Shown here one piece after another: positions 1 through 11,287 of a DNA stretch of 64,000 nt. The position numbers and the translations under genes are program-made. Source of the stretch: Porphyra umbilicalis (lineage: Eukaryota > Rhodophyta > Bangiophyceae > Bangiales > Bangiaceae); NCBI GenBank assembly GCA_002049455.2, contig KV918973.1:62001-126000 (forward strand). Direction: 5' to 3'. The notes below the pieces were generated by a model. The model ran no database searches, was not told the DNA's origin, and was given only the letters and a program-made list of their open reading frames with translations. Position 1 is the stretch's first letter; each line of letters begins with the position of its first letter.

Positions 1-679
1 GTCGATGAGTCAGGGTACGTGGGGGGGGGGGTGTCCCACAAGATGTGCAGGTCGAAAGACTTGAAGATGCTACGACGAATCGGCACAAAACGCGGCGAGA
101 GGGTCCAGAATTGCCCGTTCCAGCGCGGGGTCACAGCAACTCAGAACACGTTCGCAACTGGATCTATATAGCAAGTGCCCGCCACCAACCCGACCACGGC
201 TGGATGCATCCATCATGTGTGCGCATCCGCCGTGTGTACTGCGGGCAGTCAAGTTGTGGAACCAACTGCTCTGATCTCATGTTTGTCGAAGAGTTGTCAC
301 AAGTCCCCTCCGCTGCCGACCCTACCCCTACTTAAATCACTCAAGACTCTGACATCAGGTCACTTCGAGAACGAGACGGGTAGGCCCGTGACACTGCGCA
401 GTGGACGGACTGATCACGGTTTGCTCCCTTGCCGAGGAATCGTGAAATGCTGCACTGTTCCCTCTATACCGATATGCTCGTACCATACGACACGCAGCGG
501 GTGAGGTGGCACCCGATAGTCGCCGGCAATCGCCGTCACACGCCGCTGCTGCAAGGCACTCTGGCACACGACCCATTTAGTACATCACGTGCATACATCC
601 CCTGACACCTAGTGACCTCACTGCGCCAACACGTCGGAGCTCACAAAAACAAACTTCAAACGCACAGAATGCAACCACT
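1..679. other. Gene-free flank
   Basis: I see no convincing gene here. Short open frames exist on both strands but none has domain-like or compositionally biased protein sequence. It contains a G run near position 21-31 and lies beyond the 3' end of the 744-codon minus-strand ORF. Confidence 0.5.
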
Positions 680-2914
680 CTAGAGCCCGTCTTGTACGTT
701 GTCTGCAGCATGTTCTTGAGGAGGCTCTTCAGGAAGGTGGAGTGGGATTTGGTCGAAAGGATCCTCCTCCTCGAGCTCGGCGTCTTGCTGCTCGGCGAGG
801 ACAGCCATCGCCGCGCTCAGAGCAGCAGTCGCGGAGTGGTCGACGGTATCTTGTTGCTCCACCTTCAGCGTCTGCAGTAAAACATCCTCCACCGCACGCT
901 TCGTCATGGTGGGCATGAGCAGGTACCACCGCCCCGGGAGGTTGCGCTCGTCGCTTCCGAGTGCAGCTATCCCGTCGTCCGTCGTCCAATGAGCACGGGG
1001 CTCCAGGACCATCTTGCGCAAGCAAACAGCCACGGCAAAGATGACAGAGGAAGGAAACTTGTAACAGTCACGGCCTGAGAGGGCGTGTAACAGCGCGCTC
1101 GCGACGCGGAAGAAGCATCCTGTGGCCTGGACTTGCACTTCTCCAGGCACAGCCACTGCCGAGACCGCCGTTGAGCCAGCACCCGTACCGAGTGTTGATG
1201 ATGTACCAGCAGCCGCCGCATTCGCCAAAGTTAATGCGCCAGTCGTGCCCTGAGCAGGGGCGGGTCGGGCGGAGCGTGAAGACGACTTGGCGAGCGCGTC
1301 GGATGTCAATACGTGAATGGACATGGGAACGTGTTGAGGGACCGAAATCCTGCCCGACGGGGACGCCAGGTGTGCGCTCTTAAAGGCGAAGTAGGGAGAG
1401 CCGTCAGCAGACTCCAGCCCGGGTCGCGGCGCAGAGGGTTTGACCAATATAATGGACACAAGCGGTGACGGGTGGAAGATGAAGTAACCGACGGTACGCC
1501 ACCAGAACGCCCGCGCCTGGCAGCGCCCGTCGTTCACAATGACACGCAGGACGGCTAGGATGTTGACGGTGACTTTGTTCTTGGAGGTGGATGCTCCCGT
1601 CAAGCCTTGAATGACGCTCGGGGGCATCGTGCGCGCCCTGAGCAGCGTCATGGCCCGTTTAAACACGGACTCGAGCAGCTCGTTGAAGTACTTGATGGCG
1701 AACGACCGCTCCCCCGACGCCTTCTTGACCGGAGGGAAGAACGGAGTGAGCACATCGCCGCGCGCTTCCGCCATTGAGTACAACTTCATAACCATAGCGG
1801 GAATGGCCACTGCCGCAATAGGCCTGACGAATGAGGAGTCGAAGACCGACTCCACCTCGGGGCGGATGACTTTCTTCTCTCTCTCCGACCACGGACGCTC
1901 CGAGGGGGCGGCCCGTGCCGCGTGAGCAGCATGGGCGTCCTCCATGCTCTTCTTGAACGACCGCAGCAGTGGCCCATTGGGGTCCGCCAACTTCACGACC
2001 TCCTTGGAAATCTCCTCGCGTACAATAGTTCGCCAGGCCTCCCCAACCGTCCCAACAGCGGCGTTTACCGTCTGCTGAACGAGCGACATGTGTGAAGCAG
2101 CCGCAGAGGAGGCGCGTCCCCCTCGGCCGTCCTGCACCGGCGCATTGCCATCAGTACCAAGCCCGGGTGCGCGACCTTGATCGACGGGCCTAACGGCGCG
2201 AAGCTCAGCAGCGCGGCGCAGTGCCAGGCGCTCGGTAGCAGTAAAGCGTGGAGCCGAGGCGGTGGAGGAGCTTGCCGCAGCCGCCGCCGCAGTCGCCACT
2301 GCAGCCGCTGCCGCCGGGGCCGCAGCAGCTGCTGTTCCAACAACGCCTTCCGCGACTGGTGCGCCGAGAGTCCGAGGGCTCCGCATGGTAGGCGTCGCCG
2401 TGGTATCCGTCGAGGTAAATGGGGGAGCAGCAGCGGAGGCCGGCCGAACGGGAGCAGCAGATGGGGAGTCAACGGCACCGAAATCGGCTGCCGCCGATGC
2501 CGCCGCAGAAGAGGCGCCAACACGACGATTGGCGCCGTCCTCCGTTGCTGCCTCCCCGGTAGCAGCGACAGCACGACGCTTGGAGGAGGCTGCAGCGGCA
2601 GCAATCGCCTTGGTACGAGCTGCCGATGCCGCCCCCGCGGAGGTGGAGGAGTGCAACGCCCCGTCACTTGACGACGCTCCGGCCCCTGACGTGGACCTCA
2701 CCCTGGACCCAGACCCCGCCCGTGCTCCACCTGGCACTCCCGACGGCACCGTTGCCACTGCCGCGGTCGCCACTCCCGTCCCCGCCCCGGCCCGGACGCG
2801 CGCTCCGGCCGAGGCGACCACCGCGGCAGCCGCGGGCACGGCTGGTGTCCCACTTCCGCGCGTCCGTCGCTTCTTGGTTACAGGTGAGGATGGGGGTAGG
2901 GGCTGCATTGTCAA
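680..2914 (-). CDS. Uncharacterised 744-aa protein, low-complexity N-terminus, possible transposon accessory
   Basis: I do not recognise the family. The frame is open for 744 codons. Roughly the first 280 residues are Ala/Ser/Thr/Arg-rich low complexity starting with a basic patch (KKRRTRG) that could be a nuclear localisation signal. From about residue 280 the composition becomes globular, with helical stretches such as VREEISKEVVKL, SEREKKVIRPEVESVFDSSF and YFNELLESVFKRAM, followed by YLLMPTMTKRAVEDVLLQTL and an acidic tail (ELEEEDPFDQ). The middle block resembles a DNA-binding or oligomerising domain only in a vague way. It lies on the same side of the tnp2-type transposase pieces as the 381-aa ORF, so it may be the second gene of a CACTA-like element; that is inference. 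It is intact, unlike most transposon genes in this window. Confidence 0.6.
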   Translation of the reverse strand: MTMQPLPPSSPVTKKRRTRGSGTPAVPAAAAVVASAGARVRAGAGTGVATAAVATVPSGVPGGARAGSGSRVRSTSGAGASSSDGALHSSTSAGAASAARTKAIAAAAASSKRRAVAATGEAATEDGANRRVGASSAAASAAADFGAVDSPSAAPVRPASAAAPPFTSTDTTATPTMRSPRTLGAPVAEGVVGTAAAAAPAAAAAVATAAAAAASSSTASAPRFTATERLALRRAAELRAVRPVDQGRAPGLGTDGNAPVQDGRGGRASSAAASHMSLVQQTVNAAVGTVGEAWRTIVREEISKEVVKLADPNGPLLRSFKKSMEDAHAAHAARAAPSERPWSEREKKVIRPEVESVFDSSFVRPIAAVAIPAMVMKLYSMAEARGDVLTPFFPPVKKASGERSFAIKYFNELLESVFKRAMTLLRARTMPPSVIQGLTGASTSKNKVTVNILAVLRVIVNDGRCQARAFWWRTVGYFIFHPSPLVSIILVKPSAPRPGLESADGSPYFAFKSAHLASPSGRISVPQHVPMSIHVLTSDALAKSSSRSARPAPAQGTTGALTLANAAAAGTSSTLGTGAGSTAVSAVAVPGEVQVQATGCFFRVASALLHALSGRDCYKFPSSVIFAVAVCLRKMVLEPRAHWTTDDGIAALGSDERNLPGRWYLLMPTMTKRAVEDVLLQTLKVEQQDTVDHSATAALSAAMAVLAEQQDAELEEEDPFDQIPLHLPEEPPQEHAADNVQDGL

Positions 2915-4546
2915 ATGCGTGCCAGAGATGGCCGCCGAAGGTCTGCAGTCCTCGTGGTGGCCGTGGTGGCAATGCTCAGGCTAGGAGACTCGTGGTGATG
3001 GAGTGAAAGCAGTGTGATGTGCAGTCGCGACGTCCACGGCCAAAATGAGCAAAGACACCAGGTGTCAAATGTGGTGTTGCTCGTCAGTAGCCGCTCCACG
3101 CATCGAGCTCTTCACCTTGCCCCGCCCGTCGCCAACGACCTACAGAGACCGTGCCACACAGCAGCACCGCGTGCTGTCACGCAGCCGACACGCGAGAGCG
3201 GGTACTGTGGCCAATTCTACGGGACGTGGCGCTTACTCAAGCTGTCGTGAGTAGCACGCAGTTGAATGGGGGGCCTCTCGCGCCGTTCACCGCTCCCACC
3301 CCAAAGGGCAACGAAAGAGTCCGTAGACAGTCACGCAGATACCACTGTTGGTGGCTCCGCTTCGGCCAATCTCCGTCCGGGATGTCTATCTGTGCTGCAT
3401 ACTACGGTCCGTCACATGGCTGCATCAGCAACGCCCGAGGCGACAGTGTACCCCCACGCTTCCCCGCAGGTAAAAAGACGCAGGCCACGTGCCTAGCTCC
3501 GAACCTCATCGTCTTGCTCCCTCGGCACAGCGTATGACATCAGCTGCTGGCTGAGAACGAGAGAGAGACACCGTTGCACAAGCGCGCCACCGGGGCACAT
3601 GTGAGAGGCGCCTTGTGAAGACAGTGCGGGCCGGAGACCTAAGATCGCGGCAGGCGGAAAAAGGGCCACTCGCAAGATAGAAACAGTTGGCCGCCGTTCC
3701 AGGCCCCATAGCCAGAAGGCTGAAAGCCACGACACAATAGGTCACTCATTGGCCTATGCCTGTGTGACAACGGAGAGCAGTAGCCGCATTCGCAGGGTGG
3801 GGAGCGGGACCGGAACGTGTGACTGGCAAACCACATCACGAACGATCACGAGGCCGGCCGAGCGGCGTGTGGAGGATGCCTGATCGAACATGGTCCTCCA
3901 TGAGAACCAGGGGGCTCCCGGTGACACCAAGGATCCGGCGCCGGCTCGTCGGTGACCAGGCGCGATCTTTAACTTCATTTTACAAGTACCCACTGGGGAA
4001 GCAGTAGACGCTTTGCGTGTCGTCCACACAGCAATGCACCTATATCGAAGCCTGGCTAATCCAGAGGCTCTCAAGGGGTCCAATGTCGCGTGCCGCCTGA
4101 CCATTGCATCTTCGGCTGCCCAGGGCCCGCTCTACATGTCACTTCGCGATGATCTCTCTTGTTGCTGATCACCAGGCCGCTTTTCTGGAGTGCCTCAGAG
4201 CTCTGTCTGCTGCCTGGTTGAAGATGCTGAGAGATGCTGAATATGTTTGAGGTCCCCGGCGACAGATTCCAGCTTGTCGCTATCATCGGTCCTCGACACA
4301 CGAAGCGGCACGTGACACTGGAAACGGTGAGTGAAATGAAGCAATAGGATAGATGGCTCATTGCCACCAACGCCAGGGGACATGCAGCTAGCGAGATGGG
4401 TGCACTATGCACTATATAAGTGTGTTTGTTTGTTGCTAGGGTCCGTGCACCTTAAACGCAACTGGCGTACAACGGGTCTCCACCCTTCCTCCAGGCTATA
4501 TAGGCAACGTTAACCGAAGTGAAAGTCCCCCGTCACGACCAATGGC
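2915..4546. other. Intergenic stretch without recognisable gene
   Basis: Only short, mutually overlapping open frames are present and none looks like a protein. Base composition is more even than in the host gene core, similar to the neighbouring transposon-like ORFs. It probably includes the promoter of the 744-aa ORF at its left edge. Confidence 0.45.
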
Positions 4547-5692
4547 TCATAGCAGCCAGTTAGACAGCTCAATGCCATCACCGGCGATAACAGTAGAAGG
4601 TACAACCAGACTCAATCGTCCCGACACCATTGCGGCGTCGGTTTCCAAACGAGAACTCGTCATGTTACCATGCCAAGACAATCGACATGGAGCGTGCGCG
4701 GGGATGTTGCTCACATCGTCATTGGCAACGGTACGCTGCCGCAGAGGATGCAGGTGTCGATTGCGCACTATGTCGTAGTCCTCGGAGTCTCGAACGGCAA
4801 CCGACACGGTACGTCTTTCCTGGTCGCGCCCGAGCACGTAGAATACGGCGCCGTCTGGCGCCCTGTGGTGCTCGAGGAGCAGCCGGGTGATCTTGTCGCC
4901 GTTCTTCCGCGAGAAGCAGCGGAGAAGCACAGCCGGAACCACGTGCGCCGGCACGTCAAGAGCGTCGAGCAAAGCACGGGGAGACGACAGCTGCGAGGCA
5001 CAAGATGCCCGACACTGCCGGAGAGTGCACTCGGACAGCGACAACCGCCGGAAGCGCACGAGGTCCACTAGCGCCCCGTAGGTACACTCCAGCTCCACCT
5101 TGACGCTAGCTTGATCATGGCCGCGACTTGTGGCACCCGGTCGCACTTGGAGACGGTCAAGGAACTTGCAGTGCAGCGTGGACTGGAGAGAGCGACCAAG
5201 AGCAAACTCCTGCACCCCGAGCACGGCGTAGAGCCATCGTCGAGGGGAAAACGCCGCGTCCGCCTCGTAGAGTTGCTGGGCGAGCTCAACCAGCGCGGAT
5301 GGAACGCCAGACAGCAACTCAGCCACACGGTGGATCTCCCTAAACTGCCGCCGCATACCCTGGACCTCTACCGCCAGAGACTCGACAGAAACAGCAGGAG
5401 GTGGACGTTGTCCATCACCTGCCGCCGGTCTGGCGCTACCAATTGGTAGCACAGGAGCGTGTTGGGCAGCACCGTGAAGAGGGCGGGAGGACTGTATCTC
5501 AGCTGGGTCCTCCGCGGGCGCTGGAGGGGTGCCATTGGCCGACGCTTGAAAGAACATTGATGCGCCGTGCCTTCGTTGCGATGGAACTTGCGATGCGTCA
5601 TCGCCGTCGGGAGAGTCGGAAAGAGGAGGCAGCAAGCCATCATCGCGTGTTGAGGAAGGACTGGACGATAACAAGTGGAACATGTGCCTCAT
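4547..5692 (-). CDS. Uncharacterised 381-aa protein next to tnp2-type transposase
   Basis: Not recognised. The frame is intact from ATG at 5692. The first ~90 residues are Ser/Pro/Ala-rich; residues ~100-165 form amphipathic helices (VEVQGMRRQFREIHRVAELL, ALVELAQQLYEADAAF), compatible with a coiled coil; the rest has ordered segments (VKVELECTYGALVDLVRF, VPAVLLRCFSRKNGDKITRL) and Cys residues with no clear zinc-ligand spacing. It is on the same strand as the 744-aa ORF and the N-terminal transposase half. An accessory transposon protein is the simplest guess; a host protein of unknown role is the alternative. Confidence 0.55.
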   Translation of the reverse strand: MRHMFHLLSSSPSSTRDDGLLPPLSDSPDGDDASQVPSQRRHGASMFFQASANGTPPAPAEDPAEIQSSRPLHGAAQHAPVLPIGSARPAAGDGQRPPPAVSVESLAVEVQGMRRQFREIHRVAELLSGVPSALVELAQQLYEADAAFSPRRWLYAVLGVQEFALGRSLQSTLHCKFLDRLQVRPGATSRGHDQASVKVELECTYGALVDLVRFRRLSLSECTLRQCRASCASQLSSPRALLDALDVPAHVVPAVLLRCFSRKNGDKITRLLLEHHRAPDGAVFYVLGRDQERRTVSVAVRDSEDYDIVRNRHLHPLRQRTVANDDVSNIPAHAPCRLSWHGNMTSSRLETDAAMVSGRLSLVVPSTVIAGDGIELSNWLL

Positions 5693-6686
5693 ATATCAAC
5701 AGCATCAATCGACAATGAGCAAGGTACTGGACGCGTCAGAACACAGGTGCTGGAGAGACCCAGAGGGCGCGCCGTAAAATAGAGAGAGTTGTAAGAGCAA
5801 CGAAAAATTGTCGCAAGCATGTCATCGAAGTCACGCTCAAGCAACGTACGTCGTGGCCATTGAATCACAGTTTTCCATGAGAAGGTGCAGACGCGGGCAG
5901 GTCACGAGGTGCGGGTCGGCAATGTGGATAGTGGCCCACAGCCACTAGTGCAGTTCGCGACAAAGAGTGAGCACAATGGCACGAGTGCAGCGACGAGGAC
6001 ACCGGTGTAGCGACGAGGAGACAGGTGGCGGCCGTAGCGGCGTGAGATTTCAAAAGAAGCTGCCGTGTGGCGGGGGCACACGGCTGTCCAGTGCAAAGAC
6101 CGAGCGCGCGGCGCGGGCGGCGTCGGGATGGTCACCATGCGGGCGGGCGTTATGATGCCCGAGCACAGGCCACCGGGTCTTCGAATTCAAATAGCTTTGT
6201 CAGTTTTAATTCCTGAACAGGTGGAAGATTCCCAGTCGCCGGAGGCAGGGGAGTCACCACCCCCGCCTCAAATGCAAGTGGCTGACGACCACCAGACAAG
6301 CATTGGACTGGCCAACGTGTGCGCATGCGCCAGCGAAGCAAGAACCAAGGTACCGCTCCCGTTGACCCAGATCGCTGGATGATGTATGACGAGCACATGA
6401 TGGTGGGTGACGGTGTCGTACGTAGACACAGGCGTTGAGTTTTGATAGCGACGGCACGGTGGTGCGCGCTGCGACAGAGTACTGAAACCATGCCGTCCAC
6501 GTGTGATAGACTGGGGTGATAGAATGCTGTACATCATTCTTGTTCTGATGCAAAGGAATGCTCAAGCACGGACGTACGCTGCAGTGCTACACAGCCTTCG
6601 ATTGGAGAGGACGATGTGGACAGAAACAGGTCATTGCATTCACGTTTGGGTGTCTCAACATCAATGTGTATTACTACAATTCTCAC
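5693..6686. other. Non-coding stretch after the N-terminal transposase exon
   Basis: No protein-like frame is seen. At its right edge the minus-strand transposase exon runs into GTGAGA (6686-6681), a good 5' splice site, so the start of an intron probably lies here. No continuation of the transposase is visible on the minus strand further left, which is why the C-terminal half at 9.8-11.3 kb on the other strand is notable. Confidence 0.45.
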
Positions 6687-8761
6687 GCGTGTACATCGGC
6701 TGCCAATGCAGCTTGTACTACTGCAACGGTGCGAGCGGTTGTCCGCGCCAGACCTATATGCTCGGAGGTCCCCTCCTGTGCGTACACACTTCCCTGGCCA
6801 CCCCTTGCCTTTGCGTACGCGCACAAGTTGCACGGCGCCCGGGCGTTGTGGCCGCGGAGGTGGCTCGACTTCGACACCTGCTCATAGTCGCCAACGTAGA
6901 ACGCGACATCGGCATACACGCGCACCTTGACACCGTCAGGGTCCTCGACAACCCAGCCGTCGTGGGCCCCTGCGACAAAGTCGTCAATAACTGCCCGCAA
7001 CACCGCGTCTGAGCACACGCCTCGAGCAGTGAGGGACAGCACACGGCCGCCAAGGCGACTCGTACGGTGCTTGAACAGCCACGACAAATAGCTCATGTAA
7101 ACCCCCCCGAGGCCGTCAAAATCGTCCGAGTACAATGCGAACGAAGCAGTGTACCATCGCTCGCCGTCCATGGAGATGCCGCTCAATAGCCGCCGCCGTC
7201 TTGGGGGGTCCTCGAACGCAGCTCCTGTTGCTGCTTCATCACGAGGAAGGAGCTTGACGCAGCCAACGCCAACAACACAGCCGTCTACGGCCACCCAACA
7301 AATCTCGTAGTTGTCAGCTCTCCGCCAATGGCGCACGACAAGAGACCCCACCATAGCATCGTCCGACGTGCAGGGAACGACGAAATCACCGGCGTGCACT
7401 GCGTCTCCTGGTTGCAGGCCAGCCGCGCTGGTCGCGAACGAACCCGCGCCGATTGTGACGGCGCGTGGCCCCTCCGCGTCTCCCATGAACTCAATCGTAG
7501 CGGCATCCCCGCATGTCAGCACCTCTCCTCCCAGGACAAAGCGTCGCACGGTACCGCCGGCCATAGTTGATGCTTGCCGGTCCTGGAATAGACGAGAGTC
7601 ACAAAACTCGGGGTGGAGAGCCCGATCGGCGTCGGTGCGCCGGTCAGCTGCCGTAAAAAGCTCAAAGGTCTCTTTAAACGCAAAGTCGCGGGCAATGTGG
7701 TCGCTCGGAAAAACGAGCAGTAACGGGGGTTGCTGTTGACCGCCCTCCACAGCTGGCCCCGACGAAACGGTCCGTAGCGGCAATCCCCAGGCTTGTCGCA
7801 CACGAGGGAGCACCTGCTTCCGGATGTAGCTCAGCGACGGCGGCTTGGACCCGGGAATGACGTCTTGGATGAAGGCACGCATGATGTCAAACTGCAACTG
7901 GGTGACTCCCGCTTGGCCGCGCAGGTAGTAGAAGCAGAAGAACTCGGTGAAATCCTGGAACGGAAGCTCCCCCAGCGCACTGCCCACAGTGTGCACGGGC
8001 TCGACAGGGTACGGCACATCGTCCTCGCCGACGTCGACATCAAATGCGCCATCGTAGGGGTCCTTGCCGAAGTAGTTGGACGCCACGCTGGCTCCATCGT
8101 CACAGTCATGGTCGTCAGAAGCAGCGTCACAAGCGACGTGACGGCCGTCAGTGAATGGGTCGACAACAGCATCAGCGCGGCCACCGGGATAGTCAGCCAG
8201 ATTGTCGGCCGCAGGATGAGAAGCGACACGCGCATCGATTACTCCGCCAGGACCGCCGGAATGCGGCTGGTGGCCAAGATGGGCCGCCCCGAGCGAGTTG
8301 ACGGCGATAGATGGAAGGCCAAGGCGCCGTTCCGAAGACGGAGGAGCATTCTCAGGGGGGTGGACGCCGTCTCCCTGTGGGCTTAAGGCATTAGGCGGGA
8401 GATCAGGATGTAGGTGAAACGCGGGAGGAGCATCGTCCGGGGCGTTGAGGGCAGGAGGAGGGTTGACGGCACACGGGTCGCCATTGCGCGAGGTGTCGTC
8501 AAGGCGATGAGAACTGAGAGTGCAATTACTCTGCCTGTCGTCTTGTGCGGGGTGGCGGGCACCATGAAGACCACCAACAAGCGCGTCACGTTCTCCAGGG
8601 CCATGGTCATCAGACGTTTGGGAGCAAAAGTAAGAGCGGGCTTGTGAAACAACCACAATGTCGCTCACCTCAGCACCGCGTTTCTGTCCCCGCCGAGCTG
8701 GCCGGAACCGAGACATGCCAGTGGGCACGAAAGACCCAAAAGTCCGAGCCGTCAACAACAC
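6687..8761 (-). CDS. tnp2-type (CACTA/En-Spm-like) transposase, N-terminal exon
   Basis: The 691 complete codons from ATG 8761 carry the first half of a tnp2/CACTA-type DDE transposase. The N-terminus has a Zn-poor, Asp/Gly/His-rich region; the catalytic core begins near residue 541 with SFALYSDDFDG (first Asp), continues with a GGVYMSYLSWLF strand-helix and ends with VGDYEQVSKSSHLRGHNARA followed by C-x2-C near residues 644-647, which matches the second Asp and the 'gD.pa..k..gf.gh.a..pC..C' block of the family. The D-H-L-x-x-M-G-L and final Glu blocks are missing here but present on the opposite strand at 9815-11287. The exon ends at a GTGAGA donor in phase 2 (two bases, GC, of a codon). 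The frame is intact. Family assignment comes from motif order only. Confidence 0.7.
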
Positions 8762-9814
8762 TTGCAGCTGTGACGCACCGGCGTGGCCCGTAGTTGCGAG
8801 CAGTCACGGCAGCGCAGCGCCCGGCCCTGCAAACCACGAGATTCAACCTCCCTGGAGGACGCGAAGTGCCAGCGTGCTGCCTCCAGCACCCCCCCCCCCG
8901 CCCTTCGGGCTGCGCCAATGAGCTCCAGAAAGACATACCCTCGAAAGCCCGCCTGCGTCACCCCAACGTCCCCACGAGATGTGTGTCGCCAGCACAGGGT
9001 ACAGGGCTCCATGTGCTGCAGGCGGAACCGAGTCGTGCTGCACGTGGAAAAGATGAGGCCGCACACCCGCCTGCAGGCCGACAGACAACTCCCTTCTGCA
9101 CGACGGAAGGGTCGGTTCGGTGCCGAAAAGATTTATTCTGTGGCCTGGATGAAGTACGAGAGACTCGTTACAATGCAGAGATGCGTTCCATCGAAGGGTC
9201 TTTCTGTACCCCATCGCGCGGATTTGCCGGACCAGGTGGCGGCGCCAAATAATTCTGGGATGCGAGTAGCCAACTGCGAAGGAACCCGTCGGGTGTCCGA
9301 GGAACCACTCTCTACGGCACCTGTGCTTTCCCCTGAAGCACACGAGCCTGTATCACTGCTCCTGGACCAGATGCATCGTCCCGCCCCCACCGTCCTGTCA
9401 GCTATCTCAGCAAGGCTGATTGCGTCCCGCAGCCCATCGCTGATGTTCATCCATATGCCTGCCGTGTCTTGTGCGGAGCAGCCCGGCGCCGCCAGTGCCC
9501 CCATTTTGGGGCCTGCGGTTGTCCCTGGGGAAGCGTGTTTGTGGGCGCACGGTTTTCCCGTTACTGCCCCTCGCGTCGGCCCCCGGTGCCTATCGCCGTC
9601 GTCTATGCTGTCATCCTTACCGGCACTGTTGTGCTGCCAAACGTGGAGCGCGGGGACGTTCTCGTGTGCGTCACGGCGTTGCGTTCTCACCACCCCGTTC
9701 TTCCTCTTCTACCCGGCGAACTTCAACCTCACCTTGGTGGTGGGACGGCTGTGGGTCGGCTCCGGCGCACGCGGGTTTGCCCGCGCGGTGGTCCCGCCAC
9801 GTTCTATTGCTTAG
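8762..9814. other. Spacer between the two opposed transposase halves
   Basis: No convincing gene. If the transposase was split by an inversion, this is the former upstream (promoter/5' leader) region of its N-terminal exon, plus the 3' part of the split intron at its right end. The last bases before 9815 read TTCTATTGCTTAG, a good 3' splice site. A long plus-strand open frame crosses the region but shows no protein-like composition. Confidence 0.45.
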
Positions 9815-11287
9815 CGTCGCCTGCCTCACTGCTGCCGCGGTCTCCCCGTCTTGCGCCATGAGGCACGTTGACGCTGGCCTGTTTGGCCTCGGGCTCCGGC
9901 TGGACAGCGACCAAAGTGTTTTCCACGAGCTCAGCGCCCGCCTGCCAAGCGGCATGTTCGACGGGCACCGCAGTGTTCTGCCGTCACCCGACCACCTCTT
10001 CTTCATGGGCCTAACCAAGCGCCTGTTGCAGGCCATCTTCACCCTCCTTACGCCCGACCTACGACCGACCCTCGGGGTCTCCCTACGTGAGGCCCTGGCC
10101 CATGCCGGGCTTCCTTGCACTAGGGTGTACAACGCGAGCAACAAGACGTACGTCAACAGCCTAGGCATCTCGGAGTGGGCGGCGGTGTGCATCGTCGGAC
10201 CACACGCGTGTCGACGAGCCACCCCTGATGCACTGCTGACGGGACCGGTGACTGGTACATCGCCTTTGGGTGTGGCTGTGGACTTATTGCAAGACTTGTA
10301 CGACGTGGTGCGCCTCGCGTACCTGTACCCCCGTGCCGAGCTCGACGGAGAAGCCGCGTGTATGGACAGGGACGGCGCCGCGGTGGAGTTGCGCCGGCGG
10401 GCGGCTGTTCTTCTGCGGTCCATCCGTGCAGCGTGCGCGCGGCCGGACTGTGCCACCCTGGCGGCAATTTTTGACGTTCCCAACATCCACCGCATGAGTG
10501 AGGCGGTGTGGCATGCCGTACAGCTGCTCGGCTCAATGCGCGACGCGTTTGAGCTTCTATTTGAGAGCATGCACCAGCCCCTCAAGCGCTCCATTCGTAG
10601 TGGCAATGGACACGACGACGTGCGCCGCGCAATGACCAAGATGGTGGACAATGAGATTGTGTCACGTTTGGCCATGGAGCCGTCCAAGTTCTCTTTGCCC
10701 CGCTACTGGCTCCAGCATGCTTCGCTGCGGAAGCTTTTTGATTCTGCCGTGCCGCTTGCGAGCAGTCTTGTTGACAGCAAGTGGACGGCGGGACATTACC
10801 GACAACCGGAAGCTGATGTGCCGAGCGCGGCGAAGCTCCTTGTCGCGGGGCGTGTGGCGGAAACGTGTCATGTCAGTTGGCGTCGTCACACTGTCAGGGG
10901 GGGGTTGCCATCCGGCCGACGGACACTGTGGTGGTGCTAGTGGCGAGTGATGCCGGCGTTCAAGATGTGCACGTGGCGCGTGTGGGCGAGGAGGGCGAGC
11001 CCAGTGTTCATGTGAGCTTCTTTCGTGTCGTGGCAATATGGGTTGCGCCAGACGGCCAGCCGGCCGCGGTGGTGTCCCCATTTGCCTGTGCCGCGCATGG
11101 AGCTTGGACGTTGGACGAGTCGCGTGTTTTGCATCTACCCATGGGCCATGGCGTCCGCAGGGCATTGGCGCTTCATGATTGCACCAGTGCCTGTTCTGCG
11201 AGAGAGCGCAGTAGTATTTGTCATGACAACACCAACTCTTGGGTGCTGTACGGACGAGAGCAAGGCTATCCTCCACGGCAGGGATAA
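9815..11287 (+). pseudogene. tnp2-type transposase, C-terminal exon, one frame break at a G8 run
   Basis: This exon begins after a TTGCTTAG acceptor and encodes the second half of a tnp2-type transposase: LFGLGLRLDSDQSVFHEL, then PSPDHLFFMGLTKRLL (the D-x-H/DHLF-MGLTK block of the family), a helical middle, and IHRMSEAVWHAVQLLG followed by FELLFESMHQPLK, which supplies the third acidic residue (Glu) of the DDE core. The frame changes once inside eight Gs at 10897-10904; one extra G would join HTVRGG directly to VAIRPTDTVVVLVAS and extend the protein to the stop at 11285-11287. The first base at 9815 completes the GC left by the donor of the opposite-strand N-terminal exon (GCC, Ala), so the two pieces are phase compatible. 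The break may be an assembly indel or real decay. Confidence 0.65.
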
